A DNA stretch of 64,000 nt from Lojkania enalia (taxonomy: Eukaryota > Ascomycota > Dothideomycetes > Pleosporales). The position numbers and the translations under genes are program-made. Shown in pieces: positions 36,880-47,490 of this stretch (its first letter is position 1; every line of letters begins with the position of its first letter). The notes beneath the pieces were generated by a model. That model saw only the letters and a program-made list of their open reading frames with translations. It had not been told where the DNA came from and made no database searches. The stretch covers positions 20,891 to 84,890 of the forward strand of contig ML986781.1 in the NCBI GenBank assembly GCA_010094045.1. Direction: 5' to 3'.

Positions 36880-38022
36880 TTAAGAGAAGCTGACACGAAG
36901 GGTCTCTCCACCCTGGGGAATCGAGCAGCCGCCACCAACGCCAGCCATAATAGGGTCGTAGCCCTGACCACCGCCGTTGCTGGAGTCGCAGTTAACGAGC
37001 TCATAGCCGGTCTCGCAAGATGAGGCGCCGTTAGTGCACTGGTAGACGCAGGTGTTCATGTCCGAAGTGCAATACGAGCCCTTGGCGGAGATGCTGTTGC
37101 CGTGCATGTTGACGTTCTTGGAGACATCGAATGCGCCGGTGCCGGGAGTGCCGTCGACGGGGAAGTTCATCTCGATCCAGGTATTGTCAACGGCGCCCCA
37201 GAACGAGAGTTTAGTGTCTGGGTAGACAGGGGCGCAAGCGGAAGGGACGTTCCCAGCCCAAGAGGCGGTGTAGCTCTCGCCCGGCTTAAGCGCCACTGTG
37301 AGTTCGGGCTCATATTTGTTGAGACACATGCCAGCGAAGGGGTCCGATGCGTCTCCCTTGACCCAACAGAAGACAGTTACGTCTACGTTGGCGTCGTTCT
37401 GGAACTTGACCTTCCACTTGCTGCTATCGCCGAGCCAAATCCTGCCGTTGGCGTTCTTAGCGTTCTTGCCCATTCCGCTAATTCCAAGCTTCTGGACCAG
37501 ATCCGACACACCCGACATTATGTCACCAACAGCATCCTCCAGTTTATCGACAATACTCTCTTTGGTCGACTCGGGGGCTTTCTCGGACGTAGGAGCAGGG
37601 GTGTATTTAGGAGCCTCGGATGTAGCCTCGACCTTGGGGGCAGCAGAGGTAGTTGGCTCTGGCTCCGGCTCCGGTGTGGGCTCTGGGGTTGGCGTAGGCG
37701 TAGGCGTAGGCGTCGGAGTGGCGGACGAGGAAGCGAAGACAGAGCTCCAGTCTACATGGCTATAGTCGATTGTGTTGAAGTCCACGCTACCGACATCAAC
37801 GGCAACCTTATTCCAGTCAACATCATAGCTGGGGTTTCGCTTCACCTCTCTGGAGAAAGCAGTCAGTGCGCTGCATAGGATAGGAGAGGATAGGACAGGA
37901 TAAGAGACGACTCAGGATACTCACGCGTGGCGACGTGCATGGAAGCTGGCGTGGCGGACAGAGAGGGCAGCGGCCTGACCGACGGCAAGGGTGCTTAGCA
38001 CCAATGTAGATGTGCAGCGCAT
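36880..38022 (-). CDS. Asp f 4-like secreted cell-surface protein
   Basis: Secreted fungal protein of the family named after the Aspergillus allergen Asp f 4; its biochemical role is not established. Exon 1 is 38022-37925 and exon 2 is 37849-36880, with a 75-nt intron (GTGAGT ... CTCCAG); total 355 residues. A signal peptide (MRCTSTLVLSTLAVGQAAAL) is followed by a short propeptide with a Kex2-type Lys-Arg at 36-37. Next come a (TP)n/(EP)n stretch encoded by GTAGGC-like hexamers, a helical linker, and the conserved C-terminal domain: RIWLGDSSKWKVKFQND, NTWIEMNF, VNMHGNSISAKGSYCTSDMN, CVYQCTNGASSCETGYELVN. The six Cys of the final block are paired as in the family. I predict extracellular or wall-associated localisation. 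Confidence 0.92.
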
Positions 38023-40531
38023 TGTTAAGAGCGTATTTTATGGTGGTTGGATATGGATATTGCGATGCGAATATGGGGATCGTTAACGTCGTAGAACGGG
38101 GAGTTGGCGAGGAGTCAATAGGGGAACGCGGGAGACAGCGAATGACGAGCTGGTGAGCAAAGGAGTGACTGAAGAACAGACAGTAGGCCCGCGTGAAAGA
38201 GTGAACGCGGGATAATGGCTGCTCTAAGCAAAAGGAAGGCGAAAGGGCGGTCTCGTAACGCTCGTGAGGGTAAAAGAGAGCATAAGAAGAGAAGGGAGAG
38301 GCGCGCGAGGCGGACGAGAGCCACGCTTACCCATCCTGTCTTCAGCCGGCGAGCTCAGACTCATACTCAGACTCAGGAGCCTGAGCCGGTCTGAGCGCAT
38401 GTTGTGGAGACAGACTAGGGCCTCGATTGCTGCTCATCTCCCGTGCATCTGCCCTTCCATAAGAGGACTAGCGCGGCGGCCCGAAAAAGAACAATCACCG
38501 CACTTCATCGCTCCTCATCTCGCGCGCGGCCAATAGGCATGTGTGCCTGGCGAGTAGGGACTGGGGATTGCGAGCGCTGATTGGTGTGCCTGGATTCGCG
38601 TCCCCTGGCCGGCGTCTTGGTGGGGTCTTGGTGTCCGACGTTTCAGGTCCTGGGAGGGAGACAATGAAGAGTCTGGCGAAAACAGGCTGTAGCACGCACA
38701 CACACTATTGCTGTCGCACACCTCTCAGACGCACGTGTTGGCCATCCATTTGCCCATCTACCGGGTCCTAGTAGCTGCGCTCACCGCTGACGTCTGTGGC
38801 CTTTGTCCAACGACTCCTGCAATGGGTTTTTCCGCCTGCTACGTATGTACTGTACTGTACAATATCGTCGCGTCGTCTTCCTTCTGTGCCCAGGCACGGA
38901 CAAGACGCGCAATTCATTGCGATTTGCGCTTTAGTGGGGACCCGTAGTCTGCACCACCACGCTCATTGGCACTGGGGGCGCGGTGTGTCCCTAAACGGCG
39001 CTGTCTTAGGACGTTAAACTATGGTCGACCACCAGCGCTCGGCAATTCAAAACCACTTCCAGAGCGTCTGCGAACGCAAAGCAGTTATTGTTGGATTCTG
39101 CTCAGATGAATTCACTGACTCCACTTGGAATCGAAACTCCTTCGCCGCAGGAAGCCGCCGAGCGAACAAGCTTGTTCAGCCTCTGTGATGTTCTTTTCGC
39201 GCCTCGACGGCTTACAGCGCCCAACCAACCATGATCAACTATCCACCACATCACAACATGGTTCGTCAGCGCTGCAGCAGTGACGCAAGCACACCTTTTC
39301 AAAACACTCTGCAGGCACGGCATCTCGCTGCAGGTGAGCCATTTTCCTCTCTCCATTCAGATGCGCCGATGCAGCTACACTACAGCCCTGCCACAAGGCA
39401 CGGCCGATAAGGACTTATCGCAACGTGGTAATCGCTGCGTCGGACGCGAGGCAGCTGCTACATACACCATCCTGCCCGTCCAGCCAGGAACAGGTTTTCA
39501 TCCCATTATCAACGGCTTGCTAGCGACCGTCAGCAAGCGAGCCAGCGCTGATAAACTGTGGATTAACGTGGAGCATGGTAGTTGTGGAGATTAGCCCTGC
39601 TACTTCGGCAACTCACAATGTGGACACATGGTTGTTGCCACGCACTCACCCAGACGCACATGTAAATTTTTTTTTCTTGGTTGCAGTAGTACTGCCATAT
39701 GAAGGCGCCCCATATTTTTGAAAGGAAATTTCTTTTTCTGTTTCATATTTCCACATTTATTGTCGAGTTTTTATTCGTCAGAGTCGCAAATTTTGCATGT
39801 CCCAATTTTCTTGTCCGCTCTTTTTTGGCACGATATTTCTCCTCCGGACCGAGAGTGCGCGCTGCAATATAAACGGCTCGTGCTGCATCTCTAGCCACGT
39901 TGTCTGTCCTCCGAAATAACGATGGTCGAAGATCGATGATCATGTCATCGTTTAGCGCTGCGGATCGGTCGATAGCAATAGGAAACCATCAGCTTAGTCT
40001 GGTCGTGCATGTAGATAAGACGGGTAAGCCTAAATAAATGTGTATGTCCGTATGTATGTATACGATCAGCGGGCTTGGCGAGGGATGGAACGAAGCAAGG
40101 ATGGTGATGTCAGATTATACATACAGTAGACTACGTATGTATGCATGTTCTGTTAGGAAGGCGCTCTACATGTGTATGAAGGAATGGAGTCAGTATACTT
40201 GGAGAAAGATTCTTAGATTGGATTATACTTGGATTGTACTAGCTCCGTTCGTATCATGCCTAGATACCTAGTATATACGGGTACGAGGATAGATAGGGTT
40301 GGGGCTAAGTTGAGTTCGATTAACCTTATCGATTGGCTTATCGATATTCTGCCGTGCAGGTAAGTTGAGTTAGGTTGGGTTAGGTTGAGTTGGTGCGGCG
40401 AAAGTGTTATGGAAACTTAGTACTAACTACCACAGGGAAGAGTTTGTTGGGTCCTAGACACACACTACGATGCGGAAGTTTGGCAGTGGGATTTTTATTT
40501 TTTAGGAACCCCCTGGCCCCCCCCCCTTCCC

Positions 40532-40564
<33 letters not shown>

Positions 40565-42397
40565 AAAGGCCTTAATTGTTTGAAGATGTTTGGCTGATAG
40601 AGCATTTACTATGAGGATCGAAACGAGGATAAAAAGAGCACATAGTGATGCCGAGTGAGTGGATCGAACGTATTACGAGTCACTGTTTCATGTCCACCGC
40701 CGTTTTTGTGGCGTGGTTTGCAACTTCCCCTTTTTCTAAAGGATTATTTTGTGCGATAGAACTTGTATGGCGTTAATGCTGGCGGATCGATGGATTGATG
40801 GACGAGCACCGGACACGACGTTTTGCACCCCACTGCGATGCCATATAATAGGAAGTCGATTCGATTAGATATGTAGTGTCTAATAGTTTCAGCGTTTGCT
40901 GTGAGAGTGTTGTGTCGCGGGTTGAAACGCTGGTGGTGTTTGAACCGCTAAGTCTGTACGTACATGTGTTGTAGCGGGGGGGTTTAATTCCGTAGAACGT
41001 GATGGGATGGGTTAGGTTACGGCTGTCTATGGAGTCGGTTGTGGTTCTTGGTGGGGAGTGTACTGGTGGGAGGAGGAAAGTGTGGGTCGTGTATTCATTC
41101 ATGTTTCTGGTACTCAGGATGAATGCTTTTATTCATGTTGCGGCGTGGATGTATACGATATCCCCGCTACAAGATGTCTAGATTGCCGAGCGGGAACGGA
41201 TTACGGTACGACAGTGCACAGACGATATATTTAGAGAGCTGGAGGATGATGTACGATGGTACGTTTGCGTTTCGAGCTTGACGGCTTGGGTTTTTCGAAA
41301 TGCAGTGTAAGTACAATGTCTCGTTCATTTCATTGCACTACCATAAGTATCTATGCTATGCACATAGTATATTGCACGCACTTTAATCTAAGTGCCGGGA
41401 CGTGTAGAAGCCAATGTGAGAATGTGCTAGTCTGGGTTGGAGGGTTAGGTTCCGTCACACCTTGTGCCCATGTCGGCTAGACTATCGAACGCTGGGTTCG
41501 AAATGTCGGTGATGATGGGACTTAGAAGGAAGCTCATGATCTTTGTAGGAGAGAGAGAGGTGAGAAAGAAGAAAGGTCATGAGAAAGGTGAATGGAGACG
41601 AGAAAGGAGAAAGGAGGAGGGAGAATATCATAATTTTGATACTGATGGATTCGATTGTCAAATAATTCTGTAGACTGGCTAGATTTTGCAAGTATCCAAG
41701 ATGCTTAAGGTCTTATGATTAACACTCATGCGCGAGATATTACTAAATTGATGGAGAATGGAGTTAAGATGTTGGATTGATTTTGCAGATTTCTGGGACG
41801 TCTGATAGTTTACCACTAGGATTTTTCCTTTTTCGCACTGTTATGCTATTCCCTTTAGGGAGAACAGGGCGCAGTGATTCCTGAATCTTATGTGTATCAT
41901 TATTATTATCTTCCGACCGACTCACTCCTGTTAGAGCTCCTATATTGTATCATTGTCTGTTTTCTGCAGGTTCTCATCAACTTTAGGTGTCGATCCGATA
42001 ATAGGGTGGCTTGCTCGTAAATCGATCAAGCCATTATTTAAGTCATGAAGTTTTCAGAGTCCGGCTATTTCAAAAACCGATTAGATAATGTTTAGCCTGA
42101 TTATCAAGTTGATGAATCCGACAAGCTACTTTTCACGATGTGCATGTAAGTGGGCTTCTGGGCGTAGAGGGACCTACAGTCGTAGCCGGACACCTTTTCT
42201 CAAGTTAACCATCGACCCACGAACAAAGCAGAAAAACCACCTAAATTGAAGAGAAAAGCAACCAAATCGCTCTAATTATGTTGCAAAAAATCGTATTTCA
42301 TCAGACAATACTGTTCATTAGTCATTTCTCGGACGTTGAGATATAGGTTGAGGATTGAGTATGCTAAGCCACTACTAGTCTAGCCCTTGCTGGAAGA
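38023..42397. other. Long intergenic tract
   Basis: 4.4 kb without a supported gene. The first ~1.5 kb is GC-rich; ORFs at about 38540-39600 lack protein-like features. After 39650 it is AT-rich with homopolymers (40517-40567) and TTAGGT/TTGAGT-like clusters near 40365-40395. Confidence 0.45.
40517..40567. repeat. Homopolymer cluster C-run / T-run / A-run
   Basis: A C-run, then CTTCCC, then about 13 T and 23 A in a row. The T13-A23 block can fold on itself. Run lengths at such sites are prone to sequencing error. Confidence 0.8.
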
Positions 42398-43360
42398 CTA
42401 AGCGTGTAGGTCTGCTGAATCCCACAACTCAACAACAATCCTACTACCCTCTTCTAACAATATAACAGCTAATAGATTATTTCTGCCTACATCAAGATAT
42501 ACGTTTCTTGTGCTGCGCCACTCTCTCAGGTTTCTCCGAAACTTCCAGGTTGAGCGTTCTTGGATCTTCAGCCTCCCATCCATCACTCCAGGTATCATGT
42601 AATAATCCACCCAAACGAGTTCACAGACCGCTCTTCCATCATGCCCATTGAATGTACAGATTGCCTAGCTAGTATTCCAGTTCCAGGATCGAATGGTACC
42701 ATCGGCCAACGACGATAACAGGACATTTTTGGCGGAAGGGTCGTCGGGAAATTGTGTAGCGATTTTGGTATATCTCGTCCAGGTAGCGATTTGGGCATCA
42801 GTGCTGATGTCCTAGACTCGCACGTCGCCCCTTGACGCTCCTGTAACAAGCAAAGTGTCATCTTTATTCGGTCCAATAGTGTGAATAAAGCGGGTATGTC
42901 CCCGCTGGATGTGAAGGCAGGAATCGGTGGTCAGGTCCCAGAGGAGTACTTTGCCATCATAGCTCGCTAATACTAGCATGTGTTAAAACTTTAATCATCC
43001 ATGTACGCTCATTATCTCCGGACAGAATAGACGATTTCTGGAAAGAGAGTGTATCCCAGACCATTATAGCGCCATTAGTTGCACATGAGACGGCGACGGA
43101 TAGATTGAGAATAAGTACAGTGTCTGATATTCCGCCTGCATAGCTAAAGAGATCGACCAGATTAAAGCTGGATACAAGTTAGTACGATGCCACGAGTCCG
43201 GAACGCACACCTTCTTAGGGCTCGCCTAGTTTTTATATCCCAGAGATTTATCGTTCTATTGTTGTGCGCGATGGAGATAGTATGATCGCGACAGCCCAAA
43301 TCCCATAGTCTATTAACGCTGAAGGTTGTTTGTCACGGTGCGAGATTCTCACCGCCACTG
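42398..43360 (-). pseudogene. Decayed WD40-repeat gene fragment
   Basis: Reading the minus strand gives a chain of WD40 blades interrupted by stops and frame changes: NRTINLWDIKTRRALRR (about 43250), TNGAIMVWDTLSF (about 43060), LASYDGKVLLWDL followed by HTRFIHTI (about 42960-42890), LLVTGASRGDVRV with the expected Trp now TAG (about 42830), and LLSSLADGTIRSWNW (about 42700). The last open part (42610-42398) ends LAVILLEEGSRIVVELWDS. At least five blades are traceable. The 5' end is lost about 10 bp from a solo LTR at 43371. In filamentous fungi such repeats often cap NACHT/NLR-like proteins, but no NTPase part remains, so parentage is unknown. Confidence 0.72.
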
Positions 43361-43370
43361 TCTTGAAAAT

Positions 43371-43710
43371 TGTAAGGTTTATGTATCGCAGGATCCCTAT
43401 TATGGATTCGCCCTGATATCATGTGATACCTGGAACAGATAGTATAAATAGCCTTGATCCTCCATAGATATTTGTCATGGGGATTTTGGCAAGCCTGCCG
43501 AGGTGTATTAGATATCGTCGTACGACATCACGGTCGATATCACGCTGGATATTGGCTGATATACCTCTTTTCCATGTACATGAATATGGCCCGCTAGCCA
43601 TTTTCAATCAAGCAGTTCAGTTCCTCATCTCCCTTCCTAAGACAAGATTCGCCTCTCATCACAATATTAATCAACATAGTTCTCCTCCTCATGTGCCCTG
43701 ATACTTTATG
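43371..43710 (+). mobile_element. Solo LTR family B, split by a nested family A LTR
   Basis: It begins TGTAAGGTTTATGTATCG and ends near ATACTTTATG (terminal CA mutated). Outer parts 43371-43472 and 43669-43710 total 144 bp and match the 142-bp copy at 14543-14684, including TATAAATAG. Flanking 5-mers (AAAAT, GCATT) do not match, so the target duplication is eroded or lost. It lies just upstream of the WD40 relic. Confidence 0.72.
43473..43663 (+). mobile_element. Solo LTR family A (191 bp), nested
   Basis: Starts TGTCATGGGG, ends CATCACA, and has perfect 5-bp duplications ATATT at 43468-43472 and 43664-43668. It is inserted in a family B LTR; the 14.5 kb copy reads AGATATGAATCAAC at the same point. 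It resembles the 13130 copy apart from scattered substitutions, mainly transitions, and one missing 12-bp unit. Confidence 0.88.
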
Positions 43711-44167
43711 GCATTCCGGCAAGGTAAGACACCGGCCGAGTGAGTATATATTAGAATCATCAATGTCCGCATTGAAGTACTGTGGGACAAGAGATCAAGG
43801 CAATGCACCCGTTAGGTGAGTAGAAGTAAGTTACGCGAAACGGTTGTCTTAGACTCACCAGCAACCATAGGGCTGAGCACGGCGTATTGGGGCACTGCGG
43901 GGCGTCGGCCTAAGCCAAGACACACGGAGAGTGCATATAAAAACTTGGGAGACCCAGTCATCAGATCCATCGACAATCTCATGACATAGCAATTAGAGCA
44001 TGTGGGCGAACAGAAATTGAGAATTAACTAAATGCATTCTATTGGAGAACTAGAGAGCAAAGCAGATAGTAAGCAAATGGCCTCTACATAACATTAACCC
44101 CGTGGTTACTGTTAAAAACTTCTTCACACATGTCCAAGCGCTCAGTATCCCCTTAAAATTTCATTCT
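43711..44167. other. Spacer downstream of the Cys-rich gene
   Basis: Contains TATAAAA at about 43936-43942 on the plus strand, without an ORF behind it. Nothing else is seen. Confidence 0.4.
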
Positions 44168-44890
44168 CTAAGGCGTACAAGCCAAGATATCAAAACCAAA
44201 TGGATCGACTCCTAAGCTCTGACAATCTCCACAAGCCAACGAGTCGCAGGACGTGTCATCACCTATTCTACTGCATGAATAATCCAAACAACTTAGATCT
44301 TCAACCATTTCATGTTCCCTATGCCATTTAAACATATCGCCAGGTTCGCTCAGGCCGAAGACGCGAGATCCGGCGCTGGGTCTACAGCTACCAGAGAAAA
44401 TACCTGCGGTGGCGCAGCTACAATCATTTGGTTAATAGATGAAGTTGATGATATTGAAGGAATGAGAAGAATAAACAGGGAAAAGGTTAAGAGGTAGAGA
44501 AAGCCGGTTTAAGGACAACTTACATTTCCCAAGGTTCAATGTAAACACTCTTTATGAATGTTTCTTGATATTTGAATGACAACAAGCCGTAGCCAGCGAG
44601 ACAACTCGCCATTGAGATAATCTACTCGGATTATCAGCTTTGAATGAAAGTGGCTTCTTTCTCCGATAGAGTCTCCTTACGCAAGAAGTACTAGGAAGAC
44701 CTCTGGCAGCTATGTCAGCTGGGTAACCACGGGTCTCGAGTTCAGCACGATAGCCTCGCTCCCAGGAGGGATCATTCTGCTGGTTTGTGCGTTTTGGAAG
44801 AACATTGGAACCGCTGCCGTATTTGGGGAGGGTAGCCCCGAGAGCAGAAGATGTAGAGAGAAGGATTATAAAGAGATCATTGAAATACAT
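44168..44890 (-). CDS. Small Cys-rich secreted protein (effector-like candidate)
   Basis: A three-exon model, invisible as one ORF: 44890-44681, 44621-44524 and 44417-44168. Introns are 59 nt (GTAAGG, CTGAT branch, GTAG) and 106 nt (GTAAGT, TTAAC branch, TGTAG); phases agree and the total is 185 residues. It starts with a signal peptide (MYFNDLFIILLSTSSALGA), followed by LPKYGSGSNVLPKR with a Kex2-type Lys-Arg. A segment with repeated RGY/RG steps comes next (ERGYRAELE, TRGYPADIA, ARGLPS). Exons 2-3 give a Cys-rich domain: MASCLAGYG, YIEPWEICATAG, FSGSC, LSCLDYSCSR, DTSCDSLACGDC, ILACTP. Ten cysteines lie after the signal peptide. Length, secretion signal, propeptide and even Cys count fit a small secreted protein. 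Host-related function is inference only; no family is recognised. A TATA-like element lies ~140 bp upstream. Confidence 0.66.
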
Positions 44891-45026
44891 GGCGAAGAAA
44901 GTCCTAGTGTACGTAGCCTTGGTTGAAAAGAACCACGGTTGTAATAAAGATGGGTTTGAACAATGTTGAGCTGGTTCAGATGAAAGTCTGATAGGGAGGA
45001 TATGCGTCCTACTGTTGCAAGCAGTA

Positions 45027-45035
45027 TTATATATA
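45027..45035 (-). promoter_or_regulatory. TATA-like element of the Cys-rich gene
   Basis: Reads TATATATAA on the minus strand, about 140 bp upstream of ATG 44890, with a CT-rich leader between. Confidence 0.33.
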
Positions 45036-46300
45036 TGAAACTCGTCGTAGCATGATGCCAGATTACGCGGCTCCATATGCATCTTCGAAGGAGTCGGTTG
45101 AGATATTGTTTGTCTCGAGTTGAATCGTGATGGAGGCGGGGGCCATCATCAAGTGACATGCCGTCATTTGCGTAGGGCTATTACCGAGTAGTATCGCCGC
45201 TGTACTGCTTAGCCGCCGGATCCTGTACAAGGTATAGTACAAATCTGTGAGTACGTGTTTTGTGCCCACTAGAAACGACGAGCGGAAGGATTTTCCCAAT
45301 GTTGTGATCAACTCGATATATACATTTTGCTTCAAAATAAGACCTCCTATCTCACCCAGAATCCTTGAAGGATCCTCTCGTGAGTCCATGCAACACAATG
45401 TGCCGCCGGGCTATCATAAGGACTAGACACCTCACACCTTGACCTCATTTCTGATTATAAAGCAGCACGGCAAATCTTCTGAGGGGAGTTTTGAAATCAC
45501 TCTGATTAGAATTACCTTAAGAGAATAGGGAAATAAGACGAGGGATTTTAAGTCACTGGACTAGCGCTAGCTGCAGGGTCGAAAAGAGCTCCTATTTTAG
45601 GTTGAAGTCAATCTGCCTACGCAACTCAGGTTAACCATGTCCAAATATACTGATGTCGGGCGGAATCCGAAAGTCTCTAAGGAATTTTTAACATGCTTTC
45701 TAACTCCCCTTGGGCCAATTTCTGTGGGAATCCCCTTTATTTTCTCGTTTATTGAGAGTATGTTCGTTTTCAAGCCGGTCTCGAATTGCAACTGCGCTCA
45801 CATGGCAGATACCCGCCTCAGCCTTTCTACCTGCATCCTGTTCGAACTTAAGAATAGTTCCAAATATTTCAATCAGCTCGCTCATAAGCCATATTTTTTT
45901 CATCTTGGCAAAGAAAGGAAATACAATAAATTGATTGGGACACTACTACATTCCATCTCATATATACAACTATTTAATGGAACGTGCCTGTTTGTCCCTC
46001 TTCATACTAACTCCTCAGGGCTTACGAGTGGAAAAAAGTATTTCTGCATTATATTACGCATTATTCTTTGTTCAGGCATGGAGATCACGTGTGGAAAATA
46101 GGTTTATCGCATGTAGTGTGCCTTGGTAAGGTATGAAAATTTGGCCCGTGGCATCTGTTAAGAATTTTTGCGACACTTTAAATCCAATGACAAAAGCACA
46201 TATTGCTAGTCCTCGACTGGGCGATCGAAATAAGGGAGACGAGATCACGGTAGAATGCTGCCTAACTCTGAAAACGGGATGCTTTTTTTGCCTTGTGACG

Positions 46301-46347
46301 ACGTTTTGCCTAGAGGCATTTTACCTTGCGGCAACGAGGCAAAACGT
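46301..46347. repeat. Inverted repeat, 11-bp perfect arms
   Basis: ACGTTTTGCCT (46301-46311) and AGGCAAAACGT (46337-46347) are separated by 25 nt. Further GGCAAAA copies lie nearby, including GTGAGGCAAAAAGG near 46630. Confidence 0.6.
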
Positions 46348-46671
46348 CCGTAAGTCATGTCGTAGATGATAGGTTCTAACTGCCCGATTCGCCGCGCTTG
46401 ACTGGCTTGGCCTAGACGTGGCTTAAGAATTGTCGTCAACGCCCGCGTATTAAATCTTATCGATTGGTGTATTGGAAGTAATAGGTTTTAGCACCGCCTT
46501 AATACGTTCACGCAAGCCACAGCGTGTACAGTCCCAATCATAAAGCATGCCTCACCAGTGAAGGGGCATCAGGAGCTGCATGCATGGCTAATCATACTTT
46601 GAGGATTTTGCCTTAGCCTTAGACATTGTGAGGCAAAAAGGGCTTGGACACCGCCAGCCGAAGTGCGCATG

Positions 46672-46678
46672 TATAAAA
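46672..46678 (+). promoter_or_regulatory. TATA box
   Basis: TATAAAA about 55 bp upstream of ATG 46732. It supports transcription starting ahead of that ORF. Confidence 0.4.
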
Positions 46679-46731
46679 TCGAGGATCAACGTCACGTCCG
46701 ACTTTGACTTTGCTTATCCCGCACGACCGGC

Positions 46732-47490
46732 ATGGAGAACTTCGAAAATTTGCATGCTGTTTTTCTCTTCCATTCATTTGGACAATTTTTATCCCATAGT
46801 GAGATTCAAAAATTGCGCCGCAAGCTTCAGAAATTTTGGGACATGAGAAAGAAGCTGAGTATTATCCAAGCGCGATGTCTAGGTTGTGACCGGGGCAAAT
46901 GGATCCATGACCAATATTTCGATGATGGATTCCAAGAGTACTATAAGCCTAACGGTAAACTGGACAAGATTCTGCGGAATTATGAAATTAGCAAGAAAGA
47001 AAATCGTACCTTATTACCTTTTTGGGACTGGTGGATGATTCGTCGCGAGGTGGCCCCTTGGGGTCTAACGCCTCTTGATGAAGAATTCCCAAAAATCGAG
47101 TCGGAACTTAAGAAACTCAGATTAATTGAAGAGGAAAGACAGCAAGAGGAAGAGATGGAACTCATCAAGCGCTTTGTCAGACTTCTCGCAATACTTTTTG
47201 CGGGAATTTTTGCGGTCTTTCTCTTCTTTTGCAACTTCTCGGGATTTCCAAGCAAATACCGGCCCCCTTGCAAGACCATGCCATGGACTATTCGATCATC
47301 GCTAGTGGTCCTCTGGGGCGTGTGCTGGATGTTCTATAACTCCCCACCAGCTACCGAGACGGATCAATCCAAGGCAATCTGGGCGGCCGAGCCACCGACT
47401 GTTTCACTGGATGATTCATTCTATGGTATTATCACATATCATCCCTTCTCTGTTGAGATGTTTCTGACAGCCGTATATAGACAAGTATGA
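46732..47490 (+). CDS. ORF with coiled coil and one membrane segment; separate gene or N-terminal part of the C2H2 gene
   Basis: An open frame of 252 codons from ATG 46732. It has Glu/Lys-rich helical text (EIQKLRRKLQKFWDMRKK; ESELKKLRLIEEERQQEEE), then one strong membrane segment (LLAILFAGIFAVFLFF, about residues 150-165). The last ~50 codons are in the same frame as the C2H2 gene's first exon. Either this is its own gene ending at the TGA 47488-47490, or the frame runs through the splice donor at 47426 and is the N-terminus of a fused membrane/zinc-finger protein. A TATAAAA at 46672 favours transcription from here. No family is recognised. Confidence 0.42.
   Translation: MENFENLHAVFLFHSFGQFLSHSEIQKLRRKLQKFWDMRKKLSIIQARCLGCDRGKWIHDQYFDDGFQEYYKPNGKLDKILRNYEISKKENRTLLPFWDWWMIRREVAPWGLTPLDEEFPKIESELKKLRLIEEERQQEEEMELIKRFVRLLAILFAGIFAVFLFFCNFSGFPSKYRPPCKTMPWTIRSSLVVLWGVCWMFYNSPPATETDQSKAIWAAEPPTVSLDDSFYGIITYHPFSVEMFLTAVYRQV

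Larger units (their letters stand above)
44891..46671. other. Promoter region and gene-poor tract with relics
   Basis: The first ~200 bp is the promoter and leader of the Cys-rich gene. Around 45600-45900 both strands carry 60-150-codon ORFs; the minus-strand text (EIFGTILKFEQDAGRKAEAG) is helical and may be a gene relic, but is unrecognised. The inverted repeat at 46301-46347 follows. Confidence 0.4.

Noticed and set aside
37102..37878. 258-codon plus-strand ORF over the Asp f 4-like gene
   Set aside because: Antisense shadow; the minus-strand protein has clear family motifs and introns.
40360..40400. TTAGGT/GGGTTAGG-like telomere-type repeats
   Set aside because: Units are irregular (TTGAGT, TTAGGT, TTGGGT), few, and followed by ordinary DNA; not a TTAGGG telomere array.
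41160..41230. GATTGCCGAGCGG, reminiscent of a tRNA-Leu 5' part
   Set aside because: No anticodon arm, B-box or acceptor pairing downstream.
45637..46101. 154-codon plus-strand ORF
   Set aside because: Lies over minus-strand relic-like text; hydrophobic and Cys/Phe-biased without signal or domain pattern.
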